Below, piece by piece: positions 1 through 11,670 of a DNA stretch of 64,000 nucleotides. The position numbers and the translations under genes are program-made. Below the pieces are notes generated by a model. It ran no database searches, had not been told where the DNA came from, and worked only from the letters and a program-made list of their open reading frames with translations. Numbering within the stretch: the stretch's first letter is position 1; every line of letters starts with the position of its first letter. The DNA is from Trifolium pratense (Eukaryota > Streptophyta > Magnoliopsida > Fabales > Fabaceae): assembly GCF_020283565.1 (NCBI RefSeq), contig NC_060059.1, forward strand, positions 1,495,501-1,559,500, written 5' to 3'.

Positions 1-3000
1 GAGTAGATTAAAGAACACATAAAATTAAACAAAATGTTTAAACTAGGACTGTGGCATACTTGTGTCAGAGTAGCTCCAATCCCGGAAATCATCATCAAAT
101 CGGCAAACTGATTCTTGTTGTATTGAAAACGTGCCTTCAAATAATACTGCATGTAGTGACAAATTTATTTTTATTTTAATTAGTTACAGAATTTTTTGGT
201 ATTTGATTATACAGTATCCATAGACAGTTAATTAAATGCAGTTTGTTTGAAATTTGCCCTATGATTTTTTGCATCTAAAATAATGCTATCTCATGAATTG
301 ACTGTATTAAATAAGAAAGTGAAAATTTACCATCAAAATAGACATCAAGCCGCCATCAGCAAGACTATTGAAGAGCAAAACAATTGCTGCTTGTGAGAAT
401 GTAGGGCTGCAAAAGTTAAGCTTGTAAGACCAGCAACTCTATCAAACTTAAACCCTGTTTCGATAACTATTTCATTAAGTACTTACTATGTAAGTACTTA
501 AGTATAAGATGTTTTCATATGAAAATGTCATAAGTTGTTTCGTTTCGATAAACTTTTTCAAATAGTCTCACAAGTGCTTAAAATGGATTGATAGCATCAA
601 TCTATATACCAATGCAAGATAAGATACATTTCTGAACTGCTTTACTTACCTACACTTGAGCAAACAAATTACATCCCCCATTGAAGGCAGTTTCTTAAAT
701 GTTCTTTGAGGCATATCATCCTCACACTGTTGAATGCATGGTTCATCTGCCTCTTTCAACAATGGCTGCCTCATAGGTTCACTTTCCTTGAGGAAAATTC
801 TCATGTACACCAATGCTATCATTGAGAACACTGAAGCAACCTGAATAAACGAAACACAAATTCAGAAATAAGAATAAGGATATTATGCCCACAGTTTTAA
901 ATAAAGGTCCGCAACCGCCATCTGAGCCATGTCATAACATTTTTTATGTTTTCCCCTTGGACTAAAGAATGATGCCATGTCCTTAAGTATTTAACAATGA
1001 TGCAGAAGTGCGGAACTGCCTATATATAGTTATCAAATTTAATTTTAGTGTGTAACCTGAAATGTCAAAGCCGTGGATAAGAATCTAGCAGCTAATGTTC
1101 CACCAACAAACGATGCTGATCCAACACCAGCAAGTATTCCGAATGCTGATGCTCGTTTTCCAACTGGAACTTTGTCTGCCTGATACCATAAATCAATTGA
1201 GTAACAATGTGTATGTAAATTAAATGTTCATGTGCGCGCGCACATGTATCGGTATGAGCTTAATTGACCAGGTTTATGAGACTGTGAAGTAGTTGTAGTA
1301 CCACATATGCAAGAGCTAAGCAATGGAGGCTGCCTTCGCCTGCAAGGGCAGCAAGAGTTTTCACCAAATAGTATGCATAGAAGAATTTTGTTTCCCTGCT
1401 ATATGCCAATATTGCTGCATAAATAAATACCACATTATTTTAATTTATTATCATGTAGACAATTAATCTTGAATTCTTGATATAATATAGTTGGGAAACA
1501 CACAAGGTTAATTATTCCTTCAAACATGTTTTATTCATATGTAAGATTTAGAAATCAAATCACTGACTATTTGTTTAAGGTATTCGAGTCTCTTATACTT
1601 GGACTAACCACAAGTTGATACAATAGTATAAAATAATGATAAAATCATCTCTAATTACTTTACTCTTTCAAGTGATGTTAAAGTTAGTTAAACCCATTTG
1701 TCAAAAAAGTTAGTTAAACCAAGAGAGAAAATTGAGTAGAAAGAAAAAGGTATATGTTGAGCTTTATTTGGTGACAAGAAGATATTTGATGAATGAAAAC
1801 TATGAAAAGCAAAAGGAGTGAGTGGTAAGTGGTAACTCCATCATCACCAAAAGGTTCAAATGGTGTTGAGTGCCAAACAGTTATGGCATCCATCCATGCA
1901 TGTACAGTGGAGTGGAGTGGAGTGTGTTTGTCTATAAACATGGATGAATAATTGATAATTAGGCTTCCCACTAAGGGAACACACGAATGTATATATCAAT
2001 AGTACATTTTCACAAAAAATACCATACTATTCTTTTTTCATGAATGAAAAATTTTAGGTGAATGTGGTCTTGACGAGTCCTCAAGATCCGAAGAATTTTA
2101 TGAAACTATTTACAAATTATACATTAACGAAGTTTTAACATTGACCGAAGAAGTTGAACTCACGTTCTTGCAGGATATGATTCAACTCTTTACAAAAGTA
2201 AATAAGTGATTAAATTAATGATAAAGTAGTAATTACCTTGAGGAATGAGAGAGACGGTGAGAGGAAGTGTGATCAAGACTTTCCTACCGTAGCGATCAGA
2301 CAAATTTCCAATTAATGGTGTCGTAACCACTGACCCAACTCCAATCATCTGCCACATCACCACAAAATCTCAATTAATCTCTAACCACCGTTTCATTTCA
2401 TTTCATTTCGTGTGTCATGGAAACTAATTAAACAAACTAGCTAAATACAATAAAAAAATTTAAAATTAATTATGTAATTAACTTTTTAAAAGTAAAAAGG
2501 GAGTGGTCATGAAAAGCCACATTCACCTTGATAACATGCGATGAATTCAGCAACATATCTTTGAAGCTATTGACACACTATGCGATGCATACAGCATAAC
2601 TTAAAAGCTTAACTTAGGTAACTTGCAAGTGTGTTAACAATAAATTCGAAAAAGACACATTGCTTATTATTTTTATTTTCTAGTAGTCTAACGATTACAC
2701 TTACACTATAAATATGTGTGGAAAAATAATTCATTCAAAATTTGAACTCCGACTTCTTTAATAATATTTTTAGTAGCTATTGTTAGGGATGACAACGGGC
2801 GCCCATGAGTGCGGGTTTGACACTTACCAAACTCACACCCGAAATCATCACTCAAACCTAAACTCAAAGGCTGTTCGGGTGGCAAAACAACACACACGCC
2901 CACACCCATTGGGTTCGGGTTTTTTCCACTCAAACTCAAACCCGCAGCACATTTGAAAATAATTTGCAAATTTAAGAAATTAAATTTCAACGTAGACTTT

Positions 3001-4646
3001 GAATTAAATTACAACTGAAATTAAGGTCTTACAAGGAAATTCAAACATAGACTTTCAAGAAATTACAACATAGACTTTCAAGAAATTAAATTACAACTAA
3101 AATTTAAGGTCTTCCAAGGAAATTGAGGGAGACTATGAGGATAATTAGGTAATTATAAAATATTTCGGGTGGGTGTATGAGTTTCGGGTGTGGGTTTGAT
3201 TGATACCAAACTTACACCCATATTATCGGGTGTCACCCGAACCCAAACCCAAACTCAGTCAAATCGGGTTTCGCCCGTTGACTTGGGTTTGGGTTCGGGT
3301 GGTTCTCTCGGGTTTGAGTTTTTTTGCCATCCCTAGCTATTGTACTAACTAAGCTACAATGAACAAACCAAGTAGATTGAAATTGATTCTAAGAATAATG
3401 TAGACTAATTTTATTTTATGTTGAAGTGTCTCTATGGAACCAACCGTGGGACTTGTCACCTGTAGGAAAATCCCAATAGTGAGTCGGTGGGTGATTGAGC
3501 GGTGAAGGAAGGTTGTTGTGGTCCATCGGTGGAGTAATGGGTTAAGAGTATGACATAACATATTCAAAAAGAAAAAAGTGTGTGTATAATTTAGTAGTGC
3601 TTGAATTATGATACTATTTCACTCAATCACTAGTTTTTTGGATCATGGACTTTCTTTCTGTTTTTGAAAAATACTCTCTATTCAAAGACTTTTTTGTTTT
3701 CTGAAAATTTGGTATCCGGCCCTAGGACCGACTAATTCAAAAGGACCAATTCTACCGCCCACTTGCAGAGTCCCATTTAAAATCAGAGTTTTTTTTTTCT
3801 ATTCCAAGAGTTGAGTCTAAGTCTAACGCTACAAGTAACTAGAATGAAATACTAGTAGTAGAATCCATTAATTATTTATGATGGTCATTCACTCAATGAC
3901 TAGTTTTTTGGATGGTACTCTATTTATTCATAGACTTGTCACTTGAGTATAACGCTAGCTTGTAGCTACATGTAACTAAAATAAAATACTAGTTCCATCT
4001 CTTTTTTTTTTTTTTGGAGGTGTCTTAATCTCCTCTTTTTAGAAGGAATGCTTATAGTAATATGAAGTTTGGAAAAAAAATAAATAAAATTTGATCAATA
4101 ATTGTTCTAGTCAAATTCGGACTCTGAGTTTCTTTTATTTTTGTATTGATAGACCAAATAATAAGTTATTGGAAACTCAAACATAAAATCGAAAGATCAC
4201 AGTTCGAATTTCGATCATAATATCCGACTCAACAATTTTAATATTTTCTACAGGTTGAGCTAAGCTTTGTGAAGTTATTGTATATGTATTAAATATTTGC
4301 CGAACTTATAATTTGGAATAAAAAAGAAAAGATGCGTTATTGTATCTAAACAGTTGAGAGTTGTTTTTATGAAAAACAGAGCGTTTGTTGAACAGAACAG
4401 AAAAGATGATGAAAACTGAAAATTGTTGAAAAGCAAAGAAAATGTTAAATAAAAGAGAAGATGAAGAAGAAGAATACTGACAGCATGTTGAAAACCAGTG
4501 AGGTAAATGGCAAGAGAGCATTCATCTTGACCAGGACATAGTGCAGACATTGTTACATCTGTTATTGAAGGAATAGCTATAAATCCTCCAACACCTGCTA
4601 TAAACATTGTCACAAATAAATGACCAAGTCCTCTTAATCCTTCCAT
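1..4646 (-). CDS. MFS transporter, tetracycline-resistance / hippocampus-abundant-transcript-like (partial, frameshifted)
   Basis: Coding exons read on the minus strand: 4482-4646, 2237-2348, 1302-1416, 1057-1179, 650-840, 331-406, 60-146; the C-terminal exons lie beyond the left edge. All junctions are GT-AG. The start is the ATG at 4644-4646, opening MEGLRGLGHLFVTMFIAGV and then the first membrane segment. The MFS signature between helices 2 and 3 is seen in exon 2 as IGNLSDRYGRK. Plant homologues (the Arabidopsis At2g16970/MEE15 group, by recall) are 12-helix membrane proteins of unproven substrate. Exon 3 reads in one frame to AILAYSRETKFF and then only continues as YAYYLVKTL in another frame, because of two extra bases near 1379-1384. 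Exon 4 starts in phase 0, which fits an exon 3 two bases shorter. So the copy is either a pseudogene or holds a sequence error. Intron 1 (2349-4481) contains a hAT MITE. Family call is firm; functionality is doubtful. Confidence 0.85.
463..625. repeat. Foldback MITE-like repeat in an MFS intron
   Basis: The intron between 406 and 650 holds a sequence starting near 'ccctgtttcgataac', with internal inverted runs such as taagtacttactatgtaagtactta and later 'tcataagttgttt'. The same family signature (gataa-acaactta, caaaatgtctcacaagtgctta) recurs in the PP2A intron and in ATR intron 3. It is non-coding and its exact ends were not resolved. Confidence 0.45.
2784..3335. mobile_element. Non-autonomous hAT element (552-bp MITE) in MFS intron 1
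   Basis: The element begins TAGGGATGACAA and ends TTTGCCATCCCTA, so its terminal inverted repeats match over about 11 bp with one mismatch. It is flanked by a perfect 8-bp direct repeat GCTATTGT at 2776-2783 and 3336-3343, the target duplication length typical of hAT transposases. The interior is rich in CGGGT/ACCCG words in both orientations (cccgaa, gggtttg) and has no transposase reading frame, so it would depend on an autonomous relative. It sits wholly inside intron 1 of the MFS gene and does not touch a splice site. Confidence 0.85.
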
Positions 4647-6421
4647 AATATAAATAAATATCTCTCTATATTGGGTTTGGCCTTTTATGTGTATCAATTT
4701 GGAAAAGAGTGAGAGAGGTTATGTTATGTTATGTATGTGTTATAATGTCACTCTGTTTTCTACTTATAATCTTTGCTTAATTCGGTTGCTTCTACCATTT
4801 AAACGGATCTATCGATGTGGGCTCACACCCTCTTAAACAATTTGTACTTTTCATACCACTATTTCTTATTTCATATAATACCATTAATTATTTATAATTT
4901 GAAATAAATAGTTAAGAGTATTATTAACACTAGCGGACGCGTGTGTCTAACTTATGTCAAAAAAAAAAGCATGTCTTATGTTACGGTGAGTTTGTCAATA
5001 AAAGATTTTGCTGCTAAAAACAAAAATGTGTCTTATGTTATGATGAGTTTGTTAATAAAAGATTTTTGTTGCTACTAAGAAAATCAAGGATATTATTGGT
5101 ATTATGAAAAGTCCAAACCAAAACTTATGTATCATCTTTATATATAGTTATAGATTACAATATATCCACAAATCCTAGTTCAACCGAAAAAACACTGAAA
5201 TTACTAGTTCAGACGCTATAACTGAGTTTTAAACTTTGGTCTCTCCACTTAATGTGTGAGTTTCAAATAGTTTATTATTTCGTCTATTTCAGAAAAAATA
5301 CAATTTACCTTGAACTTTAAAAAATAACAAATAAATTGACATAATTTTATTTTACAAAAACGACAAGTAATAAGAAACAAAGAAACAATACAAGATTTAA
5401 TAAAAAAAAAGGGGGAAAAAAAACGTACACCATTTATTTTTTAGATTTACTTTAACAAGTTACAACTAAAAATGATTAAAAAAAAAACCACTAAAATTGA
5501 TTTAATAGTGAGGAGTTTGAATAATACACATGAGATATTAGATTCAAACATCATTGCCTTCATTACATGTGTCTAAAAAAATTCATTGCCTTCATTTTAC
5601 ACATATACACCAAAATTAATAAATAAAATTCTATAAAAATATCACTTGATAATTGATTTATAATGTTAATTTATATTACTTTTAATTAGATTTTCAAAAT
5701 GCTTGACATATTATTTTTGGATCTCCCTCCCTACTTGTGAGTGAGGAAAACAATGAGATAAAGAGAAGAAAGAAAAAGATAAAAAGAAGATTCCCTCCCA
5801 ATAAAGTCCTTTGATGACATTAACTTCTACACAACAAAATAAAGCAAAAGAACAGATCATGAGACGTGGCTTGGAAGGTTCACTCACTATGTATGTATTA
5901 TGCATAGTATTCATTTGGGTTGTGCTGTCTTCCAAAGAAAGTTGATACTTATTGGATTTACCGTATTTGTAAGGTTACTTTGGCGTGCACAATGCAAAGC
6001 CAATGTTGGTGGTGGGGAATGAGAACAAACAAAAACAATGTTTCAATGCTCTCTCTTGCTTTTTTCTTTTCAATATGTAACCTTCCTACATACGTCAAAG
6101 TTTTGTAGTACTCATTTTCAACACACACATAATATATGCAATGGCCCCATCTTTGTTTTTTCACTATAACTAATTACTATGCTTTATTTCATTACTAGTA
6201 CTTACTTGATTCTTGAATTATATTGGTCTTATTAAAGATTTAAAGTTGTTAAGACTTGGAAATTGGAAACATCATCTACCAATTAAATCCCGATATGAGT
6301 TAAAATCTCACGTTAGATAAAATAGTTGATATTTAGCAATAAATAAACAACAAGACTTATAAATTCCGGTTAAAAGAAGTAAAAGAATAGTACGAAATTA
6401 GGATTAAGAAAATTAATGTGA
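4647..6421. other. Intergenic, nothing supported
   Basis: Upstream region of the MFS gene: AT-rich sequence with homopolymer A/T runs. The short open frames here have no recognisable protein character. The first couple of hundred bases should hold the MFS promoter, but I cannot point to a convincing TATA box or motif. Confidence 0.5.
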
Positions 6422-6482
6422 GTTGATTTGCCCGAGAGGTTAAGGAAGAAGACTTAAGATCTTTTGCACGTAAGTGCGCGTG
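6422..6482 (+). pseudogene. 3'-truncated tRNA-Leu(UAA) relic
   Basis: The stretch beginning gttgatttgcccgagaggtt reads like the 5' two thirds of a plant tRNA-Leu: acceptor 5' strand, D arm (GCCCGAGAGGTTAAGG), then an anticodon arm with loop CTTAAGA, i.e. anticodon TAA, closed by GAAGA/TCTTT pairing, and a variable arm (GCACGTAAGTGCG). After 'gcgcgtg' the T arm and the 3' acceptor strand are absent and AT-rich sequence follows. So it is a truncated, non-functional copy or the head of a tRNA-derived retroelement. Confidence 0.6.
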
Positions 6483-8439
6483 ATGTAATATTTAATCTAA
6501 GCGAAACAACTATCTTCTAGCTAGGACCATATATATATTTAGTTTGAAAAGAATAGACATTAGTGCATCTTAATATGGTGTAACTTTTTACGGATTCATA
6601 TGGTGGTCTTAGAGAGGGACATCATGAGCATGTTTAAAAGCCTTTAAGGAATGTTAAGACCCTATTTTTTTAGCAGCACTATAAACTTTTATATTATAGG
6701 TAAAAAAAACTATATAATTAAGAATTATATGTATATCAAAGTTAAGGGAATCAATTTTCTCTTAAACTTCATCATATATAAAATATGTTAGACCCCTTTT
6801 CTCTAATATATATTTCTGAAGTTATGACTTATGAGTATTCCATTCACTTAAATTTTTGTCCAAGTCAATTTTTCTATCATTTTTGTACTCTCTAATCCTA
6901 AATTCCGTAAAACATTGAATCTTAACTTTTGCAATATGAAATGTCAAGATATATCCGTACATGTGACATGGTAAATTAATGATAGAAGGAATTAACGGCC
7001 TACAAAGTGAAAATGGTCCTGCGAAGCCTATATACGGCAATGTCTATTGTGCATAAGCCTATTGTACACTATATTTTATTTTCTCATTCCACAAAGCTTT
7101 GAAAATTTTAAGAGAATGAGGTAATGTTACAAATTTATTATTAAATTAATCAATTCTACCAATAAATCAAATAAAATATGATGAGACGTAGTGAAAAAAT
7201 ACATTTGTGTATGGTATGAGCAAGGCTCATTCCAAGTTCCAACAATTTGGAAGTCCGGCATCAAATATTAAAAGTAGATTCTTAATTACGCGCTACAAAC
7301 GCGCTGTTAAAAAGCAAATATTTTAATTCTCAATCTGCTATTACCCTTTTTTCTCTCTTGCCTTTGAAGAGAGTTTTGTGGCTCAAACAATATTTGTCTT
7401 ATTTTAAGTAGAAGCCAAAGGGACAAACGACAGAATATTGACAAAGTGTGATCAGTCGCTTGGAGTGAACGATAGTACTAATAAGATTTCATGATTGATT
7501 GAAATTAATTAGTTTTTCAATAAGTTATCCAATATTATTGTCTACAAATTCTAATCCACTTAGTAAAAAATTGTCGAAATTGTTAAGTCGCATGCTGTGA
7601 TTAAGATTTGAATCTCGACTCATTCACTTATATGTGTGAGTATACGATAGTTATTATCATTTTGTCTATTTAAACAAAAAAAAAATTATTTCTAACGTTT
7701 TTTTTTGTCTAATAGTTTGGTCTGGTGGTTAAAAATTTTACATTAAAGGTTAATAATAGAGTGTCCGAAATTCGAATTCCAACTCATGCATAATATATAT
7801 GATGTTTCTACCAACTAAGTTATGTTCACCGCTACTTTCAAAAGAGGTGCAACCTTATCTAACATTTTTTATTCCCAATAAATATACAAATTGCTCGAGC
7901 TATCATTTTTGTTGAATGAAATTTCATAATTTTCTTTTTACCACCTTAACTTTCCAGAAATTGAACGTTCAAAATTCCATTGGATTTGGATGTAACTGAA
8001 AGTTCATGATTTGAATCTTCATATCATATGCTTTGTTTAGAAAGAACGTACATCAAATAATGCTCATTGAGCCTAACCCAATCATGAATTTGTGTTTTAT
8101 GAAAATGACAAGAATGTGAAATGACATTTGCAGTTTCCTATAACAAACGGTTAAACACTTCATCACTCCATTTTTATAATTATCATTCATTGCATATATT
8201 CACATGCTCATTGATTATATCTTTTACTCAAAAAGAGTTTTGGATAAATATGTAGTGTGCAATTGATAGAGAGTTTTTCTTTTCTTTTTTTTTTGTGACT
8301 AAAATTGATAGAGTTAAATTTAAAAGACTTGAAAATATAAAGGAAAGTTGTAATTTAACCTCAAAGTTGTAATTTAAATGAAGCAAAGTTCCAATATAAG
8401 AAAGAAACTATAACATTAAACTCTGACACACCTAAAAAA
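6483..8439. other. Intergenic, nothing supported
   Basis: AT-rich sequence with short spurious open frames on both strands. No coding, RNA or clear element ends were seen. Confidence 0.5.
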
Positions 8440-8810
8440 TTAGACTTAATTACATCAACTATAATTTCGGAATCACTTTCAAAAGTCACCTTGTTCCAAC
8501 CTAAATTTTAGACCCAAGACATAGTGTGGCAAAGCCTCATCGCCTCCCCCTCACAAATGGATAATTCCAAATGGATCCAACCTGATAGAGCACGAGTGAA
8601 AGCACAATTAGAATCCCTTAAACATCAACCATAATCTAGTTTTATTAATTGATTGATCGAAGGCTGCATCAACATTGCATTTCAACTCACCCATATTCGG
8701 CTTCACCCATCTCTCCCGACCACCACTACCTTCGGTTTCCAAATTCCAAATTACGTTGTTGTTTAGTTGGATGCCATTCAAACCATTGTCATTGTGCATT
8801 GTTAATAATC
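8440..8810 (-). pseudogene. Degenerate LINE-type RNase H (RVT_3-like) fragment
   Basis: Reading down the minus strand from about 8800, the frame gives RWVKPNMGELKCNVDAAFD, the characteristic opening of the RNase H domain carried at the end of plant non-LTR retrotransposons (W-x-P-x-x-G-x-x-K-x-N-x-D). About 200 bases further on, in other frames, come pieces resembling GEAMRLCH and LGWNKVTFESDSEIIVDVI, which match the middle and the E-S-D segment of the same fold. Frame changes and stops separate them, so this is a dead relic. No reverse transcriptase or poly-A tail was seen nearby. Confidence 0.6.
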
Positions 8811-8985
8811 TGGTTCAGATTCGATTGTTAGTGGTTCCAAATCCAATCGTTTCAGTTATGCACCAATCTATAAACGGATTCACCACAACCTCAACCAATC
8901 TTGAACATACATATATAATCGCTTATATAATAACAATTGCGAGTTTGCGGCAATATCCTTATATTAAGATAATAAAAGTTATTGT

Positions 8986-9100
8986 GTCCTTATGAGCATA
9001 GCTCAATTGATAGGGACATCACATTTTATATGCAGGGTCGAGGTTCGAACCCCGTACACCTCATTTATCCGTTTTAAGGATAAAATTTCTAGTCCTAAAA
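8986..9100 (+). mobile_element. tRNA-derived SINE with 12-bp target duplication
   Basis: An internal RNA polymerase III promoter is visible: A box around 9000-9012 (tagctcaattgat) and B box around 9042-9052 (ggttcgaaccc). The body continues about 45 bp past the B box and ends in an A-run. Direct repeats AAAAGTTATTGT lie at 8974-8985 and 9101-9112, the signature of target-primed insertion. At about 115 bp it is short, so it is probably a short family or a truncated copy. Confidence 0.8.
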
Positions 9101-9194
9101 AAAAGTTATTGTCAAAAAAATAAAAGATAATAGTTCCTTAATGTATCCACATAATCAATATCTTTAATATAATAATTTTTGTAAGGACACTTAG

Positions 9195-9563
9195 AAAATG
9201 TGTCATTTTGTGTTGTGGAAAAATGAAATTTGATAATTTTTAAGGGCTAAAAATTTATTTAACTATTTTAAATATGAAGATAAAAGATATTTCTGTCAGG
9301 GAAATTTTTTGGATTACAACCAAAATTACAAAAATAAAATTGATACTTGAGAAAAAAAATTTAAGTTTGAGGAAAAAAAATTTAAGTTGTAAGGACACTT
9401 AGAAAATTTAGGTAAAACCGCGTGCATGAAAATTCTATAGGGAAGAAAATGTGTCATTTTGTGTTATGGAAAAATGAAATTTGATAATTTTTAAGGGCTA
9501 AAAATTTACTTAACTATTTTAAATATGAAGATAAAAAATATTTCTGTTAGGGAAATTTTTTGA
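9195..9563. repeat. Direct duplication of a ~118-bp AT-rich segment
   Basis: The segment starting aaaatgtgtcattttgtg at about 9195-9312 recurs at about 9446-9563 with only a few substitutions (tgttgtgg/tgttatgg, tttatttaac/tttacttaac). A shorter shared piece (gtaaggacacttagaaaa) occurs at 9181 and 9389. This looks like an old local tandem duplication about 250 bp apart. No coding content. Confidence 0.75.
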
Positions 9564-9792
9564 AAATTGATACTTGAGAAAAAAAAAATTAAAAAGAGGA
9601 ACTATTTTTTATTGTGTGATAAAATAATAAGACTAAATAAGCAACCAAATTCAAATTATTTATACCAGTTTTTTTTTTTTTTTGTTCGTAAAAAACCATT
9701 ATACTCACCTCTAAACATAATACAAAAACCTATATTTTTTTGGATATGGGACAAAATATAAATAGGAGCGGAATTGGGCCAATATTTATTAG

Positions 9793-9973
9793 GAAATTTT
9801 CTCATCCCTCCCACTCACTTTCTCCCCCACCCCCCAAAAAATTCGAAAAACGTTCTCCGAATTTTTTATAGTGTAAATTTTACACTAAAAAACAGTTCGG
9901 AACGTATTTTCCGAATTTTTTTAGGTACGCTAGGGGGTAGGGGAGAAATGTTATGGTGGGTTGAGAAAATTTC
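9793..9973. mobile_element. 181-bp Mutator-type MITE (foldback)
   Basis: Inverted ends GAAATTTTCTCATCCC and GGGTTGAGAAAATTTC are flanked by a perfect 9-bp direct repeat ATTTATTAG (9784-9792 and 9974-9982); 9-bp duplications are typical of Mutator-like elements. Almost the whole element is an imperfect palindrome folding around 'gtgtaaattttacac' near 9870-9886. The ends resemble those of the 1-kb element at 51575-52575 (GAAAATTTCTCATCCC), so the two may share a transposase family. Confidence 0.8.
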
Positions 9974-10124
9974 ATTTATTAGGACCACCCTCGGCCCATT
10001 TAGCCAACTCATGGGAAACCTGAGAATCCTACTTCTGGCCCCCAAGACATACATACGCACCCCCCTGATATTCCGAATTTTTTACCTCTCGCTACTTAGA
10101 ATGTGAGTGTATAAATAGAAAAAT

Positions 10125-10140
10125 GGGGGGGGGGGGGGGG
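10125..10140. repeat. Poly-G tract (16 G)
   Basis: An uninterrupted run of 16 G in otherwise AT-rich DNA, next to 'ctcgctacttagaatg'. It is prone to length error in sequencing and could form G-quadruplex structure; no function is implied. Confidence 0.9.
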
Positions 10141-11280
10141 AGAGTTCGTTTTCTAGATAGCAAACTGTAGCTGAGTTTGCTTTCTAAAATGTGAATTCCT
10201 TTTTTCATGATAGAAGGTGGATTTGAACTAAAAATATTGACACTCGCTACTTAAAGTGCGAAAAATGTGTTTGCATCCTAGAAAGCGAGAGGGTTAATTT
10301 GATGATTTCAAGGGGTGACCGAGGATATTCAGGGATGCGAAAAGTAGGATTCGAAACCTGATTTCCGTCTCTATTAACCCAATTGATTGAGGAGTTAGGG
10401 TTAATCTTCAGAAAATTAACACCGCTTGACAACAAATCCTCGATTATACATACTGTAAATGTGTCAAATCCCATTGAAAAAATTAAGAATAATAAAGTAT
10501 GGCATGCTTAGCATGGGTCATCATTATACCAACACAAATGCAATTCAAATGTTGTTAGCGAACAATTGACAATTGTATAACAATAATTAACCATACAAAC
10601 AAATATTTTAAAGTAATGCATAACCCAAATAGCACACAACATTTTGTTAATTATATCAAATACAAATGATTCGGTACACAAAAAAATTCACATGCCTTAA
10701 AAATTAAGGTTAGTGGTAATTTATATATAACATTTACACTCTTCAACCTAACGAATTCTCTAACATTTTACACGATGTGTAATTACTAACTTGATGCCTT
10801 CAATTCTTTACCCTTGATCTTATCCGCCTTTTCCATATATAAATATAAAATACAACCGCGTCAAGTCAATATCATTTTTTAAATAAAAGTCAAGTCAATA
10901 TCGTTACCACCATTAATTAATATTAGTGTCTCGCATGTTATTTGTTCACAAAAAAACATCTCACATGTTATTTTTGTAACACGTACTCATGCGTTTAAGC
11001 TTCTTCTAACTCTAAAATCATGGATTTTTGTATAATGAATCTCAATCACCTCAAATGATAAATTCAACAGTTGTTCAACGATACCTGAATTTACAAAAGA
11101 AAACATGATTTTTATTTGAGTAAAAGAAAAAAACATAACATGAGTCAAATTTCAATTGGACTAAACTAAAGTGAAGAAAGTCAACAAAAAAAAACCTCTT
11201 AATATGTATCAATTGGTCAAACCGAATGTTCCAAAAAACACAAGTGTCCCTTTTGTTCTTACATTTTCATGGTGTTCCTC
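10141..11280. other. Intergenic, nothing firm
   Basis: No recognisable gene. A word family 'ctcgctacttagaatg / actcgctacttaaagtgcg' occurs near 10089 and 10242 and again near 55300, suggesting a dispersed low-copy repeat. Confidence 0.4.
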
Positions 11281-11670
11281 TCATTCAATGTAATCTTCAT
11301 CTTCTTCCTCGTTGGCGTTCCTTCTTCTTTTACCACAAAAGAATACAACAAAAGCCTCAACAAGGGTTCCAAAACTAAGCCACTGAAAGCAACCAGATTC
11401 TTCACCGTCGTCGCCACAAGAGAAGCACTTTATATTATTGAAACAACCCTTATTATTAGCAAAATCATGATCAGTTGAGGTGGAAATAGGTTGAAGATAA
11501 GCCAAAGCAGCTTGTTTGAGAAGATGATTTTTAATTGAAATATTTTCATCCCAAATGGTATTCATAGAAGAAGAAGAAGATGATGATGATGATGATGATG
11601 AAGAAGAAGAATGTGGCAATGATATCATCACGTCTCTCAAACTCGTATACGATGTTGTTGCCACATTCAT
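11281..11670 (-). CDS. Small Ser-rich hypothetical protein (129 aa)
   Basis: An open frame from the ATG at 11668-11670 to a stop at 11281. It begins MNVATTSYTSLRDVMISLPH, followed by a run of serines encoded by a TCT/TCA trinucleotide tract (about 11568-11611), a CFSCGDDGEESGCFQW stretch, a hydrophobic patch (FGTLVEAFVVFFCG) followed by a basic KRRR, and an acidic tail. I do not recognise the family. In favour of a gene: length, a methionine start, mixed composition outside the repeat and a plausible membrane-plus-basic layout. Against: no splice or promoter evidence and the trinucleotide repeat inflates the frame. Confidence 0.4.
   Translation of the reverse strand: MNVATTSYTSLRDVMISLPHSSSSSSSSSSSSSSSMNTIWDENISIKNHLLKQAALAYLQPISTSTDHDFANNKGCFNNIKCFSCGDDGEESGCFQWLSFGTLVEAFVVFFCGKRRRNANEEEDEDYIE

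Noticed and set aside
4275..4697. 140-aa open frame as a separate gene
   Set aside because: Its conserved part (from MEGLRG to FQHA) is MFS exon 1; the rest is 5' leader and intron 1 read-through.
9774..10106. 110-aa plus-strand open frame
   Set aside because: It runs through the MULE MITE palindrome and low-complexity sequence; no protein character.
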